Translations under genes and position numbers: made by a program
Shown: positions 11,500-21,433 of the stretch, in pieces
Layout of the letters: every line of letters starts with the position of its first letter
Position numbering within the stretch: position 1 is the first letter of the stretch
Notes under the pieces: generated by a model
The model's input: the letters and a program-made list of their open reading frames with translations, nothing else
Databases searched by the model: none
What the model was told of the DNA's origin: nothing
NCBI RefSeq assembly: GCF_036320965.1
Contig: NC_092240.1
Span: 11,402,501-11,466,500, forward strand
DNA from: Panulirus ornatus
Lineage: Eukaryota; Arthropoda; Malacostraca; Decapoda; Palinuridae
DNA: 64,000 nucleotides
Reading direction: 5' to 3'

Positions 11500-12170
11500 A
11501 GTTTGTCATCGTTTAGTCCATCTCCTCCTTTATTATCACGTTCCCTTTCCCTTCCTCCTCCTCCTCCTCTTTCTGGTTCTTCTCCCTATGGTTCTTCCTC
11601 TTCTTTTTTTACTCTCTTCCTTTTCTTCCAACATTATCCCTTCAGTATTCGAATCTTCCACAATTTCCTCTTCATTCTTCATCTTTTCATTTTTCCCTCA
11701 TTACCCTCTTCCTCCGTTATCTCATCAACATTCTCCTCCTCTTCTTCCTTCTTGTTTTCCTTCAACTCTTTTTTTCATCCTTTATCTACTTGTCTGTTTC
11801 TTTCTGTTCTTCTATCATCACCTCTTTCCTTCTATCTCCATCGTCTCAATGATCTTCCCATTTAACATTCCCGTCTATCTCCTACCTTTATCATAATCTC
11901 AACCGCCTTCTCTTCCTATCCTCATTACGTAATTTATCTCCTCTTAGCTTGTGTCCTCCTTCGCCTGAGTCCTCTTCTTCTCCTCCTCTGTCCTCCCTCT
12001 CTTCCCCTCCTGACGTCACGGCCACGAAAGATCTAATCTTTAACCATAACTTACTTGCCCACTGGGGTTTCATTACGAAGTGCACCAGACTCCCCCGAAC
12101 CCTCTGGCGCAACCACTTCCTCCCTCTTCCTCTCCGCTCCCTCCATTCCTCCTTCCTCATTTTCTTTCCT
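11500..12170. other. pyrimidine-rich low-complexity DNA
   Basis: Strongly biased to C and T on the plus strand (many TCCTCC, TTCTTCC words). The open frames are serine/proline/phenylalanine-rich artefacts of this bias. Confidence 0.6.
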
Positions 12171-12174
12171 TAAG

Positions 12175-12512
12175 GCTCCTCCTTCCTATTCCTATGACCT
12201 CCCACTTCCTTTCCTAGTACCCCCACTGCATTTTCCTAGGACTCCCACTTCCTTTTCCTAGTTCTACTTCCTTTTCCTAGGACTCCTACTTCTTATTTCT
12301 AGGATTCTCCACTTCATTTTCCTAGGACCCCTACTTCTTATTCCTAGGAATCCCACTTCGTTTTCCTAGGTCCCCCAATTACTATTCCTAGGACTCCCTT
12401 TCCCTAGGACTCCTTCTGCCCTTTCCTAGAACTCCCACTTCCTACTCCTAAAACTCCCACTTCATATTCCTGGGACTCCCACTTCCTTTACCTAGGACTC
12501 CCACTTCCATCC
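12175..12512 (+). repeat. 22-bp minisatellite, CCTAGGACTCCCACTTCC type
   Basis: About 14 degenerate units of CCTAGGACTCCCACTTCC plus TTTT or TATT. Individual units drift by one or two bases in length. The CCTAGG core (an AvrII/StyI-type palindrome) recurs in most units. Confidence 0.9.
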
Positions 12513-13548
12513 CAGCACTCCGTTACTGCACCGTGCTCAGTGACTGTGTCTCCAGACTGGACAGCGTAAACTCGCACCACCAGCTACATTCACCTGAGGC
12601 CAGCTTCCAGCGCGAGAACTTAAGCAGACTTCATGAATAAGCTCATTCTTAGCCCGCCCCTCTGAAGCCCTTGAATAATAGGGAGACTTTTAAAGGCTTC
12701 GGGTATGAGGACTTAAAACATCCCCTCGCCCCACTCGAGCATGATGACCTAACCCTTTGAGATACGAAGTCCTTAAATCCTTATTAAAAGGACGTCTTAA
12801 AATCTCTTAAGTAGGATAGACTTGTGGCGTTGTGTACCGATGGCTTCCGGTAGCGTATACTCACGGCTAGACGACCTTCGTGGGTAAACTCTGCGAGTCT
12901 GATGATTTGACCCGTGAGTACGGTGCTTTTTCGTCGCTGTACTCAAGGGGGATGAGTCACTGTGTCCCAGAAGGGGGGGTGGGGGGTCGAGGCGTCGTAC
13001 TCAAGATGGCGAGGTGTTGTACTCACAACGAGTTCTGTCGTCGTACTCAAGAGTCGCTGTACTCACAGCGAGTCAAATGGTCGTACTCATCATGAGGACA
13101 AGTAGTCGTACTTAATATGGAAAGACTTCGTTCCCAAAAGTTAAGCTCGACGAATGAAAGACCCACAATATCTTATATAAAGAAAAAAAAAAAAAATTTA
13201 CCAAATCACATTTACGAATTTTCATTCCTTCAAATTAGGGCAAGTTAAAGACTTCTCTAAAAGACCTCCCCCTCCCCCCCCAACCCCTCATTAACATAGG
13301 CCGCTTAAGCCTAGTGACGAAAGGTCTATAGTTTGGGTCACAGCAAGGAAGAAGAGCCTTAAAGGCTTAAAGAGGAACCTTAAAGGGTTTTAGATGGAAC
13401 CCTTAAGACTTTACGAAGAGTCTCAGGGCTTGGGGAAAGCGACGACGCAAGTGTTCAGGTTGAACAATTCGTTTTGTTCTGCTCCACTAAGTCCGGTCAA
13501 TCGATCAAAACTTTTTTTATTTTGTACAAGTATGTGTACAAATAAAGG
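12513..13548. other. anonymous DNA with degenerate GTACTCA repeats
   Basis: 12855-13115 contains repeated TCGTACTCA(A/C) words spaced roughly 15-30 bp, a decayed tandem repeat. 13345-13410 repeats CCTTAAAGG words. No gene. Confidence 0.5.
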
Positions 13549-13763
13549 CAGACAGTATGAATTATGTACATGTGTATATATGTATATGTCTGTGTGTGTA
13601 TATATATGTGTACACTGAGATGTATAGGTATGTATATTGTGCGTGTGTGGACGTGTATGTATATACATGTGTATGTGGGCGGGTTGGGCCATTCTTTCGT
13701 CTGTTTCCTTGCGCTACCTCGCTAACGCGGGAGACAGCGACAAAGCAAATAAATAAATAATAA

Positions 13764-13765
<2 letters not shown>
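13549..13765 (+). mobile_element. LINE 3' UTR tail, long form
   Basis: Plus-strand LINE 3' end: GCAGACAGTATGAATTATG, a (GTATAT)-rich stretch, GGTTGGGCCATTCTTTCGTC, GCGCTACCTCGC, AACGCGGGAGACAGCGAC and AAAG, ending in a CAAATAAATAAATAA tail. The terminal block is complete and the 5' side is truncated. The tail here is (AAAT)n then (TG)n rather than (TA)n. Confidence 0.8.

Positions 13766-13826
<61 letters not shown>
13766..13826. repeat. (TG)n microsatellite
   Basis: Perfect TG tract of about 61 bp, following the LINE tail. Confidence 0.97.
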
Positions 13827-13830
<4 letters not shown>

Positions 13831-14061
13831 CTCTTCTGTTAACGCACCGACTATCAATGGGTCCTTCCGAGGATAAATAGAGCTGCAGACAGATGGCTCC
13901 ACTATCGTTTTCTTCGAGCCGTGCAAGTTAATGTATGTATAGTAAAAAAAAGAAGAAAAAAGTATTGCGATGTTTTCATTGTAAGCTTAGGCCTTGGATT
14001 ATCAGGATTAAAATCAACTTAAACGTCCTAGGGCATAGTATGGGTATATTCCGTTATACTT

Positions 14062-14064
<3 letters not shown>

Positions 14065-14107
<43 letters not shown>
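14065..14107. repeat. (TA)n microsatellite
   Basis: TA tract on the 5' side of the next SINE-1 copy. Confidence 0.95.
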
Positions 14108-14110
<3 letters not shown>

Positions 14111-14224
14111 CAAAAGAAGGAACAGAGAAGGGGGCCAAGTGAGGATATTCCCTCAAACGCTCAGTCCTCTGTTCTTAACGCTACCTCGCTAACGCGGGAA
14201 ATAGCAAATAGTATGAAAAAAAAA
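14108..14224 (+). mobile_element. SINE-1 copy, 5'-truncated
   Basis: Begins at TTCCAAAAGAAGGAACAG and ends ACGCTACCTCGC, TAACGCGGGAAATAGC, AAATAGTATG and poly-A. TA tracts lie on both sides. The tail is a clear match to the LINE tail at 15650-15700. Confidence 0.85.
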
Positions 14225-14243
14225 ATATATATATATTTATATT

Positions 14244-14330
<87 letters not shown>
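14225..14330. repeat. (TA)n microsatellite
   Basis: Slightly interrupted TA tract of about 106 bp between a SINE-1 3' end and a LINE 5' end. Confidence 0.95.
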
Positions 14331-15482
14331 GGTTTCAGAAGTGGCAGAGGATGTGTGGATCAGGTGTTTGCTTTGAAGAATGTATGTGAGAAATACTTAG
14401 AAAAGCAAATGGATTTGTATGTAGCATTTATGGATCTGGAGAAGGCATATGATAGAGTTGATAGAGATGCTCTGTGGAAGGTATTAAGAATATATGGTTG
14501 GGAGGCAAGTTGTTAGAAGCAGTGAAAAGTTTTTATCGAGGATGTAAGGCATGTGTACGTGTAGGAAGAGAGGAAAGTGATTGGTTCTCAGTGAATGTAG
14601 GTTTGCGGCAGGGGTGTGTGATGTCTCCATGGTTGTTTAATTTGTTTATGGATGGGGTTGTTAGGGAGGTGAATGCAAGAGTTTTGGAAAGAGGGGCAAG
14701 TATGAAGTCTGTTGGGGATGAGAGAGCTTGGGAAGAGAGTCAGTTGTTGTTCGCTGATGATACAGCGCTGGTGGCTGATTCATGTGAGAAACTGCAGAAG
14801 CTGGTGACTGAGTTTGGTAAAGTGTGTGAAAGAAGAAAGTTAAGAGTAAATGTGAATAAGAGCAAGGTTATCAGGTACAGTAGGGTTGAGGGTCAAGTCA
14901 ATTGGGAGGTAAATTTGAATGGAGAAAAACTGGAGGAAGTAAAGTGTTTTAGATATCTGGGAGTGGATCTGGCAGCGGATGGAACCATGGAAGCGGAAGT
15001 GGATCATAGGGTGGGGGAGGGGGCGAAAATCCTGGGAGCCTTGAAGAATGTGTGGAAGTCGAGAACATTATCTCGGAAAGCAAAAATGGGCTATGTTTGA
15101 AGTAATAGTGGTTCCAACAATGTTGTATGGTTGCGAGGCGTGGGCTATGGATAGAGTTGTGCGCAGGAGGATGGATGTGCTGGAAATGAGATGTTTGAGG
15201 ACAATGTATGGTGTGAGGTGGTTTGATCGAGTAAGTAACGTAAGGGTAAGAGAGATGTTTGGAAATAAAAAGAGCGTGGTTGAGAGAGCAGAAGAGGGTG
15301 TTTTGAAATGGTTTGGGCACATGGAGAGAATGAGTGAGGAAAGATTGACCAAGAGGATATATGTGTCGGAGGTGGACGGAACGAGGAGAAGTGGGAGACC
15401 AAATTGGAGGTGGAAAGATGGAGTGAAAAAGATTTTGTGTGATCGGGGCCTGAACATGCAGGAGGGGCAAGGAATAGAGTGA
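14331..15482 (+). pseudogene. LINE reverse transcriptase pseudogene
   Basis: RT coding region of the copy above, split by three lesions. The first frame (14331 to about 14496) reads [11 protein letters not shown].. through VAFMDLEKAYDRVD, which holds the first catalytic Asp. A shift in GGTTGGGAGG moves to the frame opening at 14474, which carries LRQGCVMSP and FADDTALV. A one-base gain near 15088 shifts to the frame 15048-15482 with LYGCEAW and KWFGHMERM. Near 15465, loss of about 10 bp relative to the 3517-4446 copy shifts the last residues. All key RT residues are present but not in one frame. Confidence 0.88.
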
Positions 15483-15699
15483 ATTGGATCGATGTAGGTA
15501 TACCGGGGTTGACGTGCTGTCAGTGGATTGAATCAGGGCATGTGAAGCGTCTGGGGTAAGCCATGGAAAGCTGTGTAGGTATGTATATTTGCGTGTGTGG
15601 ACGTATGTATATACATGTGTATGGAGGTAGGTTGGGCCATTTCTTTCGTCTGTTTCGTTGCGCTACCTCGCAAACGCGGGAGACAGCGACAAAGAAAAA

Positions 15700-15704
<5 letters not shown>
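14331..15704 (+). mobile_element. RTE-like LINE, longest RT copy, short 3' UTR
   Basis: Longest LINE copy in the window. It begins at [11 protein letters not shown] (the start of the RT core) and includes the first catalytic motif AFMDLEKAYDRVD, the FADD motif and the RTE-type C-terminus. It then has a short 3' UTR and the terminal CGCTACCTCGC, AACGCGGGAGACAGCGAC and AAAG plus poly-A, followed by (TA)n. A SINE-1 copy lies on each side, all in the same orientation and separated by TA tracts. Confidence 0.92.

Positions 15705-15775
<71 letters not shown>
15705..15775. repeat. (TA)n microsatellite
   Basis: TA tract between the LINE 3' end and a SINE-1 5' end. Confidence 0.97.
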
Positions 15776-15777
<2 letters not shown>

Positions 15778-15995
15778 CCTATGGGGAGAGGGGAGAAAGA
15801 ATACTACTCGCGTATTCCCTGCGTGTCGTAGATGGCGACTAAAAGAGAAGGGAGCGGCGGGGTGAAAATCCTCCCCCTCTGTTTTACTTTTCCAAAAGAA
15901 GGAATAGAGAAGGCGGCCAAGCGAGGATTTCTCCCTCTGAGGCTCAGTCCTCTGTTCTTGGCACTATCTCGCTAGCGTGGGAAATGGTGAGTATT
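15776..15995 (+). mobile_element. SINE-1 copy, near full length
   Basis: Head TATGGGGAGAGGGGAGAAAG, then TGTCGTAGATGGCGACTAA, CCAAAAGAAGGAATAGAG and a diverged tail ACTATCTCGCTAGCGTGGG. Moderately diverged. Confidence 0.85.
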
Positions 15996-16134
15996 CACAA
16001 TCACCAATGGAGAGAGAATATAAGAACAGTGAATAATTTCGTTTATTACATCCTCAAACAAGTGTATGGCCCCACTCGATGATGTAATAAATGAAAGCAC
16101 TGACTGTTCATGTGGTTATTGTGCATATACATAC

Positions 16135-16139
<5 letters not shown>

Positions 16140-16200
<61 letters not shown>
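16140..16200. repeat. (TA)n microsatellite
   Basis: TA tract at the 3' end of the following minus-strand SINE-1 copy. Confidence 0.97.
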
Positions 16201-16203
<3 letters not shown>

Positions 16204-16459
16204 TTTTCTTTCTTTCGTACTATTCGCCATTTCCCGCATTAGCGAGGTAGCGCTATGAACAGAGGACTGGGCCTTAGAGGGAATATCCTCACCTGGCCCC
16301 CTTCTCTGTTCCTTCTTTTGGAAAATTAAAAAAAACAACGAGAGGGGAGGATTTCCAGCCACCCGCTCCCTCCCCTTTTAGTCGCCTTCTACGACACGCA
16401 GGGAATACGTGGGAAGTATTCTTTCTCCCCTATCCCCAGGGATAATATATATATATATG
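16201..16459 (-). mobile_element. SINE-1 copy, full length
   Basis: Minus-strand copy from ATCCCTGGGGATAGGGGAG (right end) to the AGCGCTACCTCGC / AATGCGGGAAATGGCGAA tail and poly-A (left end). TA tracts lie on both sides (16140-16200 and 16443-16459). Close to the family consensus. Confidence 0.9.
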
Positions 16460-16919
16460 CCTATATTTTCTATATTACAAACGCATCCAATTCGCAGTAT
16501 CACACACAAAAGTATTTACTAATCACACATTCGTACGAGGGCATCCTAACTACTTAATATGAGTATTGAGAAAAATAATGCACTTGGGAACTGGTGGAGA
16601 TTAAAATAACCATCAGATGTTAAACGCGTTTAGTACGCCAGACGCGAATGAGCAAGTCGTTCGTTTAAGAGCGTCACAATAACCCAACTTGGCCCACGAG
16701 CCATCCCTCTCCAGTCACAGTCAGATGACAAGGACGAATGAATAACTAACTTGCTACGGACGCCAGGTTTTCCTCGTCGTGTTACACTGTGTGTCACTGT
16801 TGAGATGAGAGAGACGATGCAACACGGGGAACGGTTTTTTGAATAGAAAATGTAAAGGAAAAAGAAAAAAAGAGACATTGGTCGATGTCCACGTATATTT
16901 TTTTTTTTTTTAGTTTTGT

Positions 16920-16923
<4 letters not shown>
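16460..16923. other. anonymous DNA
   Basis: No gene or known repeat recognised. Confidence 0.4.

Positions 16924-16989
<66 letters not shown>
16924..16989. repeat. (TC)n microsatellite
   Basis: Perfect TC tract of about 66 bp. Confidence 0.97.
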
Positions 16990-16995
<6 letters not shown>

Positions 16996-17048
16996 ACATT
17001 AGTTTCTCATTGTCTGTCTGTTACATATAATCGTATGTCTGTTACGAT

Positions 17049-17109
17049 CTTGTGTGTGTGTATGTGTGTGTGCTATGTGTGTGTGTGCTGTGTGTATGTG
17101 TGGTGTGTG

Positions 17110-17167
<58 letters not shown>

Positions 17168-17214
17168 TATGTGTGTGTGTTATGTGTATGTGTGGTGTGT
17201 GCTATGTGTGTGTG

Positions 17215-17248
<34 letters not shown>

Positions 17249-17441
17249 CTATGTGTGTGTGTTATGTGTATGTGTGGTGTGTGCTATGTGTGTGTGTGTG
17301 CGTGTGTGTGTGTGTGTGTGTGTGCTATGTGTGTGTGTTATGTGTATGAGTGGTGTGTGCTATGAGTATGATGTGTTTGTGTGTGTATGTGTGTGTGTGT
17401 GTGTGTGCTATGTGTATGTATGGTGTGTGCTATGTGTATGA

Positions 17442-17471
<30 letters not shown>
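17049..17471 (+). repeat. compound (GT)n with GCTATGTGTG cassettes
   Basis: A GT-rich block of about 420 bp in which (GT)n runs alternate with GTGTGCTATGTGTG and TTATGTGTATGTGTGGTGTG cassettes repeated four or five times. It gives cysteine/valine-repeat frames in all forward phases; these are not genes. Confidence 0.95.
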
Positions 17472-17472
<1 letters not shown>

Positions 17473-18967
17473 CCTTCTCGTCTATATCCAAACGATGCTG
17501 TCAGTTTTCGTTCATTTGTGCAGGCAGGACATCGGTAGTGCCCGTACTCCATCCGATAATGGACCGAATCCACATTTCATCGTACCAACGACGCCATCAG
17601 TCAACCAAATTTGCCACACGTACGTGTATACGAGTAAAGTTAATGTTTATTGATAATATAAATCATATCAAATCCTTAGCATAAATGGATTCTATATTTC
17701 CTTTGCCATTTGCCTTATTATAAATCATATGTACGTCTCAATATCATGATGTTATTATAGACGATATTACACTTCAAACATCAGGAGCTTTTTGACTTAT
17801 GCCAAAGGAGGATGAACAGCTGGGTTGGCTGTGGGCTTCCTGCCATGATCAAGATTCGAACCCAGGTCGAAATCATGTGTGAAATCATTGACAGCAAAGT
17901 TACAGAGTATTCTATGAATAAGAAAAGCATAAGATAGGTGTGGTCAGCCTGGACAAAAAGGGAGTCATATTGATCGAAAAGGCAAAGCAGCGTATGGTTG
18001 TGTAGAGGTTCGCTGGAATAGTGGTACGCTGACATAATGGTACGCTAATAATTGAACAGCCTTTTGACAAACTCAGTGTCGGCTGTAAAGCGTCATTTGT
18101 AAATATATTTTACCATGATTCCGTCAAACGACCATCCATCATGTTGGTCTTTGCTATTATTCTTTTTGTCGTTTCATTCATATTTTCAGTTATTTTATTT
18201 TTCTGGTATCTCTTACTTATCTAACCAACCTCATTCTTATGTCTAAACCCATTCTCATTCTCTCGCTAGATAATTCGATTCTTTTCACGTCTCTTACAAT
18301 TATATTTAATCTTGGTATCAGCATGCATGTATGAAATTTCTCATGCATCAGCGAATCAAATGAAAGCCAGGCATCTTCATTTTCGAGTTCACCGTTAATT
18401 GTCAAGAAATACTGATCTATGTTACATAAATGTGACTTTCAATTAATGTTTCATCAGTTCTTCATCATCATCATTCTTATTCTTTTCCTTCGCTACTTCT
18501 TAACTTCCAATTGCCCTCCTCTGTCCATGTCTCTACCTCTCTCAGCTAAACTCCTTTTTTTTTTTTGTCTCCTTTTTTTTCACTAGGCATAGTATCCTGT
18601 GTCCATCATTGTGTTTCCCTACACCGCAGAGGGCTCGTTCCAGACCACTTCACCTGGAACTCCTTTCCCCTACAGCAAAAGACACGAGGTCATATTCCTT
18701 TCTTCCGGCAGAGGTCATCGAACCCCCGCTCCATCACACGAAGGTCATATGTCCTATTGCTTTTCCAACTGCCCCTTCCCTCCTCCACCTCCTCCTCACA
18801 AGGTCAACAGTGTTAAGTTCCAGGAAGGAACACTTGCTTCCAGCCATACGTCCAAGCCACACGCAGGGGGCTCATGGCCTCGCACACGAGAGGATATTAC
18901 CTTCGAACCGACCTCATTGCTCTGTGGCGAAGGAAACCTACTTAAGTCTTGTGATCGTGTTCGCTCC

Positions 18968-18970
<3 letters not shown>
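17472..18970. other. anonymous DNA
   Basis: No gene recognised apart from the possible tRNA-derived SINE at 17790-17935. 18480-18830 is pyrimidine-rich. Confidence 0.4.
17790..17935 (-). mobile_element. possible tRNA-derived SINE
   Basis: The minus strand contains a Pol III B-box-like GGGTTCGAATC (around 17853-17863) followed by a non-tRNA body, GGCAGGAAGCCCACAGCC and CAACCCAGCTGTTCATCC. No convincing A box is seen upstream, so the assignment rests on the B box and the general layout. Confidence 0.4.

Positions 18971-18971
<1 letters not shown>

Positions 18972-19034
<63 letters not shown>
18972..19034. repeat. (CT)n microsatellite
   Basis: CT tract of about 63 bp; a second one follows 60 bp downstream. 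Confidence 0.97.
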
Positions 19035-19037
<3 letters not shown>

Positions 19038-19092
19038 GCTTGCCACCCTTGCCTGAGGCAAAAATCACGTCGCAGGCGTTCGTTGATGGGTA

Positions 19093-19094
<2 letters not shown>

Positions 19095-19155
<61 letters not shown>
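19095..19155. repeat. (CT)n microsatellite
   Basis: CT tract of about 61 bp. Confidence 0.97.
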
Positions 19156-19157
<2 letters not shown>

Positions 19158-20324
19158 TCCAGCCAACGTCGCATCCCTTCCAATTACCCGTTGGTCACCA
19201 TGCCCCTCAACCCCTCCTTCAGCACAGGAATACCCTCTTCTTCCTCTTCCTCCTCCTCCTCCTCCTCCTTCCTGTCCGAGAGGTGGTCATCCTTTTTCTC
19301 TACCACCCTCCCCCTTAGGGCAAGAATCTCCCTTCCATCCAACACATACCTCACCTCCCCTTCCCTATCCCCACCTATCCCTACATAAGAGCGCCCGACC
19401 CACCTCCCTCATCACCTCCAACAAACGTCCATCTCCCTCCCACCATCCCCCCCCCACCAGCAAAAGGCTTTTCTCTCCCTTCACCACAGACGAACCCACC
19501 CATCACACACACACTCCCACACACACATTCACCTCCCTTTAGTGCCAAAGATTAACCTCCCTCCTTTTCAGCAATGGGACTCGCACTTCTTCATCTCCCC
19601 TTGAGAACACCCTTCTGGCAGAGGAGGTCGAACTCTTTAAACCACTATATGGCCTCGAGCTGCTTCAGCTTAAAAGGACAACACGCCCGTAACTCTGTCT
19701 GTTTCTTTTTTTTTTTACGTGTTGACCCCCGTTTTCCGGAGTGAATCGCCGCGTTACCATTTTCTGTAACTCGCAAAAGCCCGGCCGGCACTTTCCTCTC
19801 TCTCACTGGTCCATCCCAAACAAAATCCGGAACAATACGGGTAGGAGCCACCTCATAAAAGGATCTACAGAAACGGGAATATTGGTCAATATTTTCTCCT
19901 TTTTTTTTTTTTTTCACGCTTGTCAGTTTTTGGTGAAAAATAGAAAAATCCTGTTTTCATCACCCCTCCTTCCCGTTTTCTTTTAGAGAGGAGTATTTCC
20001 CACTCATATTTTTTTTTTTTTCAATGTTTCCTTTTATTTCTGGCTTAAAAAAAAAATATTTGCTTTCATTTCTACTACATGGGAGATTAAACCTGTATTT
20101 CTATTCTTTTTTTATTCATACATTCATTTTTTTTTCTTTTTGAGTATTTAAAGGAGAAAAATTATTTGGGTGGGAATCGTCGTTCTCAATAATCTTTGGG
20201 TTAGAGATTGAGTACATATAATCATAATAATTTGATATCGAATGTTAATGTCGGTCAATCGCCTTATATTTTCTTCTTAATGTGATCTGCTGTCTTTGCA
20301 TGATTCTGTACCATTAAATCACAG

Positions 20325-20327
<3 letters not shown>
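19156..20327. other. anonymous, pyrimidine-rich DNA
   Basis: C/T-rich until about 19620, including a (TCC)n tract near 19240-19275, then AT-rich with T homopolymers. No gene recognised. Confidence 0.4.

Positions 20328-20380
<53 letters not shown>
20328..20380. repeat. (CA)n microsatellite
   Basis: CA tract of about 53 bp followed by a T run, at the 3' end of a minus-strand SINE-1. Confidence 0.97.
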
Positions 20381-20381
<1 letters not shown>

Positions 20382-20400
20382 TTTTTTTTTCTTTTTCTTT

Positions 20401-20625
20401 TCATTTTTTCATGCTATTCGCCACCTCCCGCATCACCGAGGTCGTGTCAAGAAAAGAGGACTGAGCCTTTGAGGGAGTATCCTCACTTAGCTCCTTCTCT
20501 GTTCCTTCTTTTGGAAAATTGAAAACGAGAGGGGAGGATTTCCAGCCCCCCGCTTCCTCCCCCTTTAGTTGCCTTCTACGACACGCAAGGAATACGTGGG
20601 AAGTATTTTTTTTCTCCCCCGTCCC

Positions 20626-20633
<8 letters not shown>
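20401..20633 (-). mobile_element. SINE-1 copy, full length
   Basis: Minus-strand copy with head TCCCTGGGACGGGGGAG at the right and a diverged tail (GACCTCGGTGATGCGGGAGG) at the left. Here the 3' neighbour is T-run/(CA)n instead of (TA)n, while (TA)n abuts its 5' end. Confidence 0.87.

Positions 20634-20669
<36 letters not shown>
20631..20669. repeat. (TA)n microsatellite
   Basis: TA tract joining a SINE-1 5' end and a tRNA-derived SINE 3' end. Confidence 0.95.
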
Positions 20670-20672
<3 letters not shown>

Positions 20673-20673
20673 T

Positions 20674-20778
20674 CTATTATACTTTGTCGCAGGACATACA
20701 AATCTCCAACAGCCAGGATCGAACCCGGGACCCCTGTGCAACAGGCGGGAGCGCTACCGCTAGGCTATGACCGCCCCT
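20674..20778 (-). mobile_element. tRNA-derived SINE with LINE-like tail
   Basis: Minus strand: a tRNA-like head with an A-box-like TAGCCTAGCGGTA (20755-20767) and a perfect-looking B box GGGTTCGATCC (20716-20726), in the correct order and about 30 bp apart. The body is TGGCTGTTGGAGATTTGTATG. The end reads CCTGCGACAAAGTATAATAG, then A-rich, then (TA)n. The GCGACAAAGTATAA end matches the last bases of the RTE-like LINE. No acceptor-stem pairing or isotype could be established, so this is not a functional tRNA gene. Confidence 0.75.
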
Positions 20779-20795
20779 AATAGGGAAATGACTAC

Positions 20796-20799
<4 letters not shown>

Positions 20800-20875
<76 letters not shown>
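20800..20875. repeat. (TA)n microsatellite
   Basis: TA tract of about 76 bp between SINE copies. Confidence 0.97.
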
Positions 20876-20878
<3 letters not shown>

Positions 20879-21107
20879 CCCTGGGGATTGGGGAGAAAGA
20901 ATACTCCCACGTATTCCCTGCGTGTCGTAGAAGGCGACTAAAAGGGAAGGGAGCGGTGGGCTGGAAACCCTCCCCTCTTGTTTTTTTTTTTTTTCCCAAA
21001 GAAGGAACAGAGAAGGGGGCCAGATGAGGATATTCCCTCAAAGGCCCAGTCCTCTCTTCTTCACGCTACCTCGCTAATGCGGGTAATGGCGAAAATTATG
21101 AAACAAA

Positions 21108-21109
<2 letters not shown>
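20876..21109 (+). mobile_element. SINE-1 copy, full length
   Basis: Plus-strand copy from TATCCCTGGGGATTGGGGAG to ACGCTACCTCGC, TAATGCGGGTAATGGCGA and AAATTATG, with (TA)n on both sides. It is inverted relative to the copy at 20401-20633. Confidence 0.9.

Positions 21110-21175
<66 letters not shown>
21110..21175. repeat. (TA)n microsatellite
   Basis: TA tract of about 66 bp at the SINE-1 3' end. Confidence 0.97.
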
Positions 21176-21178
<3 letters not shown>

Positions 21179-21369
21179 CCTCCAGCAGCAGGGTTTCGAA
21201 CCCAAGACCTTTTGCGTGGTAGGTGCAAAAGCAAACTGCAAGGCTTTGATCATAGCCTAGCCGTTACGATCCCGACTACCAAGCACAATGTCCTGGGTTC
21301 GAAATCTGGCTGTTGGATGGAATTATGTGTTCTATGAAAGTGTGTGTTCATGTGCACTATACTCGTGTT

Positions 21370-21378
<9 letters not shown>
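21176..21378. mobile_element. two tRNA-derived SINE heads, head to head
   Basis: The plus-strand arm (about 21250-21378) has an A-box-like TAGCCTAGCCG, a B box GGTTCGAAATC and body GGCTGTTGGATGGAATTATG, TGTTCTATGAAAGTG. The minus-strand arm (about 21260 back to 21178) has B box GGGTTCGAAACCC and CTGCTGCTGGAGGGTG. The two arms share the region near 21255 and form a broken inverted repeat. The plus arm ends in (TA)n at 21379. Confidence 0.6.

Positions 21379-21429
<51 letters not shown>
21379..21429. repeat. (TA)n microsatellite
   Basis: TA tract of about 51 bp. Confidence 0.97.

Positions 21430-21433
<4 letters not shown>

Noticed and set aside
17049..17471. Cysteine-rich peptide genes
   Set aside because: CVCV frames are translations of (GT)n in all phases; no signal peptide or stable cysteine framework.
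20716..20778. Possible functional tRNA gene
   Set aside because: A and B boxes are present but no acceptor-stem pairing or isotype could be established, and the sequence continues into a SINE body with an A/TA tail.
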